Shown in pieces: positions 61,023 through 64,000 of a DNA stretch of 64,000 nt. The notes under the pieces were generated by a model that saw only the letters and a program-made list of their open reading frames with translations, was not told the DNA's origin and made no database searches. Made by a program: the position numbers and the translations under genes. This DNA is from Autumnicola patrickiae (GTDB taxonomy: Bacteria; Bacteroidota; Bacteroidia; Flavobacteriales; Flavobacteriaceae). The first letter of the stretch is position 1. Every line of letters starts with the position of its first letter. Location of the stretch: NCBI RefSeq assembly GCF_031846525.1, contig NZ_JAVRHM010000007.1, positions 1 through 64,000 on the forward strand, given 5' to 3'.

Positions 61023-61736
61023 ATGATACGAAAAGCTGTACCAAATGTAGAGGATGCCTTGGATGGGGTTAAGGACGGAATGACTTTGATGCTGGGCGGT
61101 TTTGGCCTTAGCGGAATCCCCGAAAATTCTATTTCTGAGCTTGTACGGCTCAACATTAAAAACCTCACCTGTATTTCCAACAATGCCGGGGTAGATGACT
61201 TTGGCCTGGGACTGCTACTTCACAAAAAGCAAATCGATAAGATGATTTCTTCCTACGTGGGGGAAAATGCCGAATTTGAAAGGCAGATGTTAAGCGGAGA
61301 ACTTGAGGTAGAACTCGTTCCGCAGGGTACACTTGCTGCGAGGTGCCAGGCTGCGCAACAGGGTTTTCCGGCAATATATACTCCTGCAGGTTTTGGTACA
61401 GAAGTAGCCGAAGGTAAAGAAACCCGCGAATTTAATGGAAAGATGTATGTTCTGGAAGAAGCTTTTAAAGCAGACTTTTCTTTTGTTAAAGCCTGGAAAG
61501 GGGATAAGGCAGGTAATCTTATTTTTAAAGGCACAGCAAGAAATTTTAATCCGCTAATGTGTGGCGCGGCAAAGATTACAGTAGTAGAAGTGGAGGAGCT
61601 GGTAGAGCCGGGAGAACTGGATCCAAACCAGATCCACATTCCGGGGATATTTGTACAGAGGATTTTTGAAGGGAAGAATTATGAAAAAAGGATTGAAAAG
61701 AGGACGGTACGTCCTTCTGATGAGAAAATGAAGTAA
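61023..61736 (+). CDS. scoA: 3-oxoacid CoA-transferase subunit A
   Basis: 237 residues of the class I CoA-transferase alpha subunit. The signature GGFGLSGIPENSI is near residue 30, and ASYSYVGENAEF-like and TPAGFGTEVAEGKETREF segments follow. It transfers CoA between succinyl-CoA and acetoacetate (or a related acid) together with subunit B. Normally A and B are directly adjacent. Here 467 nt containing a four-helix-bundle gene separates them. Confidence 0.9.
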   Translation: MIRKAVPNVEDALDGVKDGMTLMLGGFGLSGIPENSISELVRLNIKNLTCISNNAGVDDFGLGLLLHKKQIDKMISSYVGENAEFERQMLSGELEVELVPQGTLAARCQAAQQGFPAIYTPAGFGTEVAEGKETREFNGKMYVLEEAFKADFSFVKAWKGDKAGNLIFKGTARNFNPLMCGAAKITVVEVEELVEPGELDPNQIHIPGIFVQRIFEGKNYEKRIEKRTVRPSDEKMK

Positions 61737-61807
61737 TATGGCAGTTGCTCAATTTGAAGATTTCGTTCCAAAAATTATATAAAATGTAAAAATTTAATAA
61801 TGTATCA

Positions 61808-62160
61808 ATGGAAAGAAAAAATGCGATACTGGAAAAATCAATTGAATTTTCGTTAATCATTATTGAATTTTGTGAAATATTGGAAGGCAAGCGTAAATAT
61901 GTAATTGCGAACCAGTTATTAAAATCTGGAACAAGTATTGGCGCAAATATACATGAGGCGCAGAATGCGGAGAGTAGAATAGACTTTATTCATAAGATAA
62001 AAATTGCCCTAAAAGAATTGGAAGAAGTTAAATACTGGTTAGTGCTTTGCGAGATAGCCGCCTCATATCCCTTTAATCCTTAATTAAAAAAAGGATAGAC
62101 GAGATGGGTCTTATCATGTATAAAATCGTTAGTACAAGTAAAAGAAATTTGTCCAGGTAA
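61808..62160 (+). pseudogene. Frameshifted four-helix-bundle protein (23S rRNA IVS-type, TIGR02436-like)
   Basis: The first 91 codons give a recognisable four-helix-bundle protein: LLKSGTSIGANIHEAQNAES, DFIHKIKIALKELEEVKYWL. It stops early at YPFNP. The expected C-terminus continues in another frame directly after: codons up to the TAA at 62160 read IDEMGLIMYKIVSTSKRN, typical of the family end. A single-base deletion near 62078 explains it, and the 353-nt span is one short of 118 codons. This family is best known from 23S rRNA intervening sequences and stray genomic copies. It splits the CoA-transferase genes. Confidence 0.8.
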
Positions 62161-62203
62161 AATTGATATAATTTTACATTGGTCAATTAGCAAATTAAAA
62201 AAC

Positions 62204-62857
62204 ATGTTAGACAAAGAAGGAATCGCGAAGCGAATAGCAAAAGAGATTAAGGACGGATATTATGTGAACCTGGGAATAGGCATACCTACCCTGGTCGCTA
62301 ATTTTGTGCGGGATGATATTGAAGTGGAATTCCAGAGTGAAAACGGAATCCTGGGAATGGGGCCTTTTCCCATAGAAGGCACTGAGGATGCCGATCTTAT
62401 TAATGCAGGAAAACAAACTATTACAGCACTTCCAGGTGCCAGTTTTTTTGATTCGGCTATGAGCTTTGGGATGATCCGGGGTAAACATGTAGATCTTACT
62501 ATACTGGGCGCTATGGAAGTTGCTGAAAACGGAGATATAGCAAACTGGAAAATTCCTGGGAAAATGGTAAAAGGAATGGGAGGAGCAATGGATTTGGTTG
62601 CTTCTGCAGAAAATATCATTGTAGCTATGATGCATACCAACAGGGCCGGAGAGTCCAAACTGCTTTCAGAATGTACACTGCCGCTAACTGGCGTTGGTTG
62701 CGTCACAAAGATAGTGACTAACCTTGCTGTGCTTGAAGTTACAAAAGACGGTTTTAAGCTACTCGAAAGAGCACCGGGAGTGAGTACAGATGAAATTAAG
62801 GCAGCGACGGCCGGCAGATTAATTGTTGAGGGAAATATTCCGGAGATGAAGTTATAG
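62204..62857 (+). CDS. scoB: 3-oxoacid CoA-transferase subunit B
   Basis: 217 residues, class I CoA-transferase beta subunit. The active-site Glu46 is in SENGILGMGP, which forms the covalent glutamyl-CoA intermediate. NLGIGIPTLVANFV and the Gly-rich GKMVKGMGGAMDL are also conserved. It pairs with the subunit encoded at 61023. No strong promoter is evident directly upstream, so it likely depends on read-through of the inserted pseudogene. Confidence 0.92.
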   Translation: MLDKEGIAKRIAKEIKDGYYVNLGIGIPTLVANFVRDDIEVEFQSENGILGMGPFPIEGTEDADLINAGKQTITALPGASFFDSAMSFGMIRGKHVDLTILGAMEVAENGDIANWKIPGKMVKGMGGAMDLVASAENIIVAMMHTNRAGESKLLSECTLPLTGVGCVTKIVTNLAVLEVTKDGFKLLERAPGVSTDEIKAATAGRLIVEGNIPEMKL

Positions 62858-62911
62858 CATACGAATCGGCAATCCTTTACTCTGTAACTGTTTTGAGAAA
62901 TCACGTAAGGT

Positions 62912-64000
62912 TTATCCCGCCTCAAGAATTTTATAAGCTTCCTCTATGTAGATAAAGAGGTCTGGAGAATGTTCCTGATCCTCCTCTTTTTTTATCAATT
63001 TTTGACCGAGACGCACAATTATCAGGTCATCTTCTGGAATTATGATAACATATTGACCAAGGATACCCCGCATGTAGAAAAAATCTTTGTCTTCGTACTC
63101 GCTCAACCAAAATCCATAACCGTACTGCGGACTATCCTCAAAACGTGGTGCTATGGACCTCGCAACATAAGATGAGTCCAAAATCTGCTGTCCATTCCAT
63201 CTTCCGTAATCTTTGTATAACCTTCCTATTTTTGCAAAATCCCTTGCGTTAGAAGCAATACAGCAATAGGCTTTCTCCATTCCGCTTTCCCGGCTGTCCA
63301 ATTGCCATAAAGCATCTTTCTGCATTCCCAGGGGCTTCCAAAAGCTCTCGCTAAGATATTCTGAAAGAGTCCTGCCTGTAGCTTTTTCAATTACCATTCC
63401 TAATAAAATGGTATTTCCACTTAAATATTCAAATTGCTTCCCGGGATTTTCTGTTACTTTAAGGTCCAGAACAAGTTCTCTAATGTCTTGGCCAAAATAA
63501 GCTTCGGCAGTCATTCCGAAGGGGTTATAATAATTCTCATTCCAGTTTAACCCTGAAGCCATCGAGGCAAGATCTCCAACTTTCAGACTATTATCGAACT
63601 GCGGAAAGAAATCTGCGACTGGCTGTTCCAGGCTTTCAAGATGCCCGTCTTTCATCGCCTTTCCCAGAAGAGCTGAAACAATGCTCTTAGCCATGGAAAA
63701 AGAATTTGTACGCGAATATTTGCCGTAGCCTTTAAAGTATTCTTCAAACCAGATACTGTCATTTTTAATTACAAGAAATGCTGCTGTACGAAGCTCTTCG
63801 TTTATTTCCTGTAACTCTTTTGTTGGAGTAGCATTATTATAATCTACATGTTCCGGCCATTCTTGAGCTGCTTCGGAAGTTGCTATTTTCCGGTTTTGGA
63901 ATTCGGTATAATCATCAATATAGGCCGTGCTATGACCTTCAAGATAAGTAACTTCTATTCCCCTGAAGATGTAATTGTAACCTAGTAAGTAAAGTAAGGC
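62912..64000 (-). CDS. Serine hydrolase (beta-lactamase class C family), N-terminus beyond window
   Basis: The reading frame stays open from the stop at 62912 to the window edge, giving 362+ residues. The start is not in the window; the leading LYLLGYNYIFRGI stretch may be near a membrane or signal segment. The catalytic SxxK is SFSMAKSIVSALLG. The second motif reads YLSGNT (a Tyr-x-Ser type), and the C-terminal FYMRGILGQYVIIIPEDDLIIVRLG is typical of these hydrolases. Likely a penicillin-binding-protein-like esterase or peptidase. The substrate is unknown. Confidence 0.88.
   Translation of the reverse strand, partial: ALLYLLGYNYIFRGIEVTYLEGHSTAYIDDYTEFQNRKIATSEAAQEWPEHVDYNNATPTKELQEINEELRTAAFLVIKNDSIWFEEYFKGYGKYSRTNSFSMAKSIVSALLGKAMKDGHLESLEQPVADFFPQFDNSLKVGDLASMASGLNWNENYYNPFGMTAEAYFGQDIRELVLDLKVTENPGKQFEYLSGNTILLGMVIEKATGRTLSEYLSESFWKPLGMQKDALWQLDSRESGMEKAYCCIASNARDFAKIGRLYKDYGRWNGQQILDSSYVARSIAPRFEDSPQYGYGFWLSEYEDKDFFYMRGILGQYVIIIPEDDLIIVRLGQKLIKKEEDQEHSPDLFIYIEEAYKILEAG

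Noticed and set aside
62070..62100. Programmed frameshifting in the four-helix-bundle gene
   Set aside because: There is no slippery heptamer before the stop codon; the A-run comes after it. A simple one-base deletion explains the pattern better.
62260..62925. A 221-codon minus-strand open frame over subunit B of the CoA-transferase
   Set aside because: Antisense shadow of a clearly real gene; Ser/Pro-rich translation with no domain.
1..64000. CRISPR arrays, tRNA/rRNA genes, prophage or IS elements
   Set aside because: I looked for regularly spaced repeats, tRNA-like clover-leaf motifs and transposase or integrase signatures and saw none; the gaps between genes are too short to hide large elements.

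Overview
The window is about 64 kb of a low-GC Bacteroidota chromosome, almost certainly a gliding marine-type Flavobacteriaceae (Gramella/Salegentibacter-like; the genus is inferred, not proven). The reasons are the Bacteroidota -7 promoter element TAnnTTTG in front of many genes, weak Shine-Dalgarno sites, GldH and SprE/PorW (gliding and type IX secretion), many small flavobacterial DUF families, and an ATP synthase operon that lacks atpD and atpC. No tRNA, rRNA, CRISPR array, prophage or intact insertion sequence was seen. Coding density is very high and no gene-free gap exceeds 300 bases.

Layout. 1-2.9 kb: SPFH/band-7 protein and gltX (minus). 2.9-10.1 kb: DUF4175 coiled-coil membrane protein, ybeY, mnmG, a methyltransferase and an OmpH/Skp lipoprotein. 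Two parS-like palindromes flank mnmG. 10.2-15.6 kb: holB, pgk, a LysM lytic transglycosylase, DUF4837 lipoprotein, tatA. 15.8-19.9 kb: M23 peptidase, GH3-family enzyme and a DUF6909-like protein with a nucleoside-phosphorylase-like C-terminus. 19.9-27.8 kb: rfbC-rfbD-GT2 and a PaaK/CapK-like adenylation enzyme (surface polysaccharide), purD, two small membrane-protein genes, DUF4254 and a GT9 transferase. 27.9-33.9 kb: a PaaE-like reductase, a DUF5687/ABC exporter pair, sprE. 33.9-39.7 kb: atpZ-DUF6168-atpBEFHAG. 39.8-46.7 kb: lipoprotein, Wzx-like flippase, dut, sugar nucleotidyltransferase, TPR protein, DUF4292 lipoprotein, EnvC-like protein with a degenerate metal site. 46.8-51.8 kb: thioesterase, HU/SPOR protein, dprA, hypothetical, trpS, plsC. 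51.8-54.3 kb: an operon of Asp-rich lipoprotein, ECF sigma factor, and a protein combining an anti-sigma-like cytoplasmic head, one membrane helix, a long acidic linker and a beta-barrel tail. 54.4-60.9 kb: recA, trhO, ricT-like, gldH, PBP1A. 61.0-64.0 kb: CoA-transferase subunits A and B separated by a frameshifted four-helix-bundle gene, then a serine hydrolase cut by the window edge.

How they work together. Most of the window is housekeeping (translation, tRNA modification, ATP synthesis, DNA repair and uptake) interleaved with envelope biogenesis: peptidoglycan remodelling (two M23 proteins, transglycosylase, PBP1A), surface glycans, lipoproteins, T9SS and gliding. The most interesting parts are the parS-like pair, the sigma-factor/trans-envelope barrel operon, the GH3-DUF6909 pair, and the RNA hairpin and GC-rich repeat inside the atp operon.
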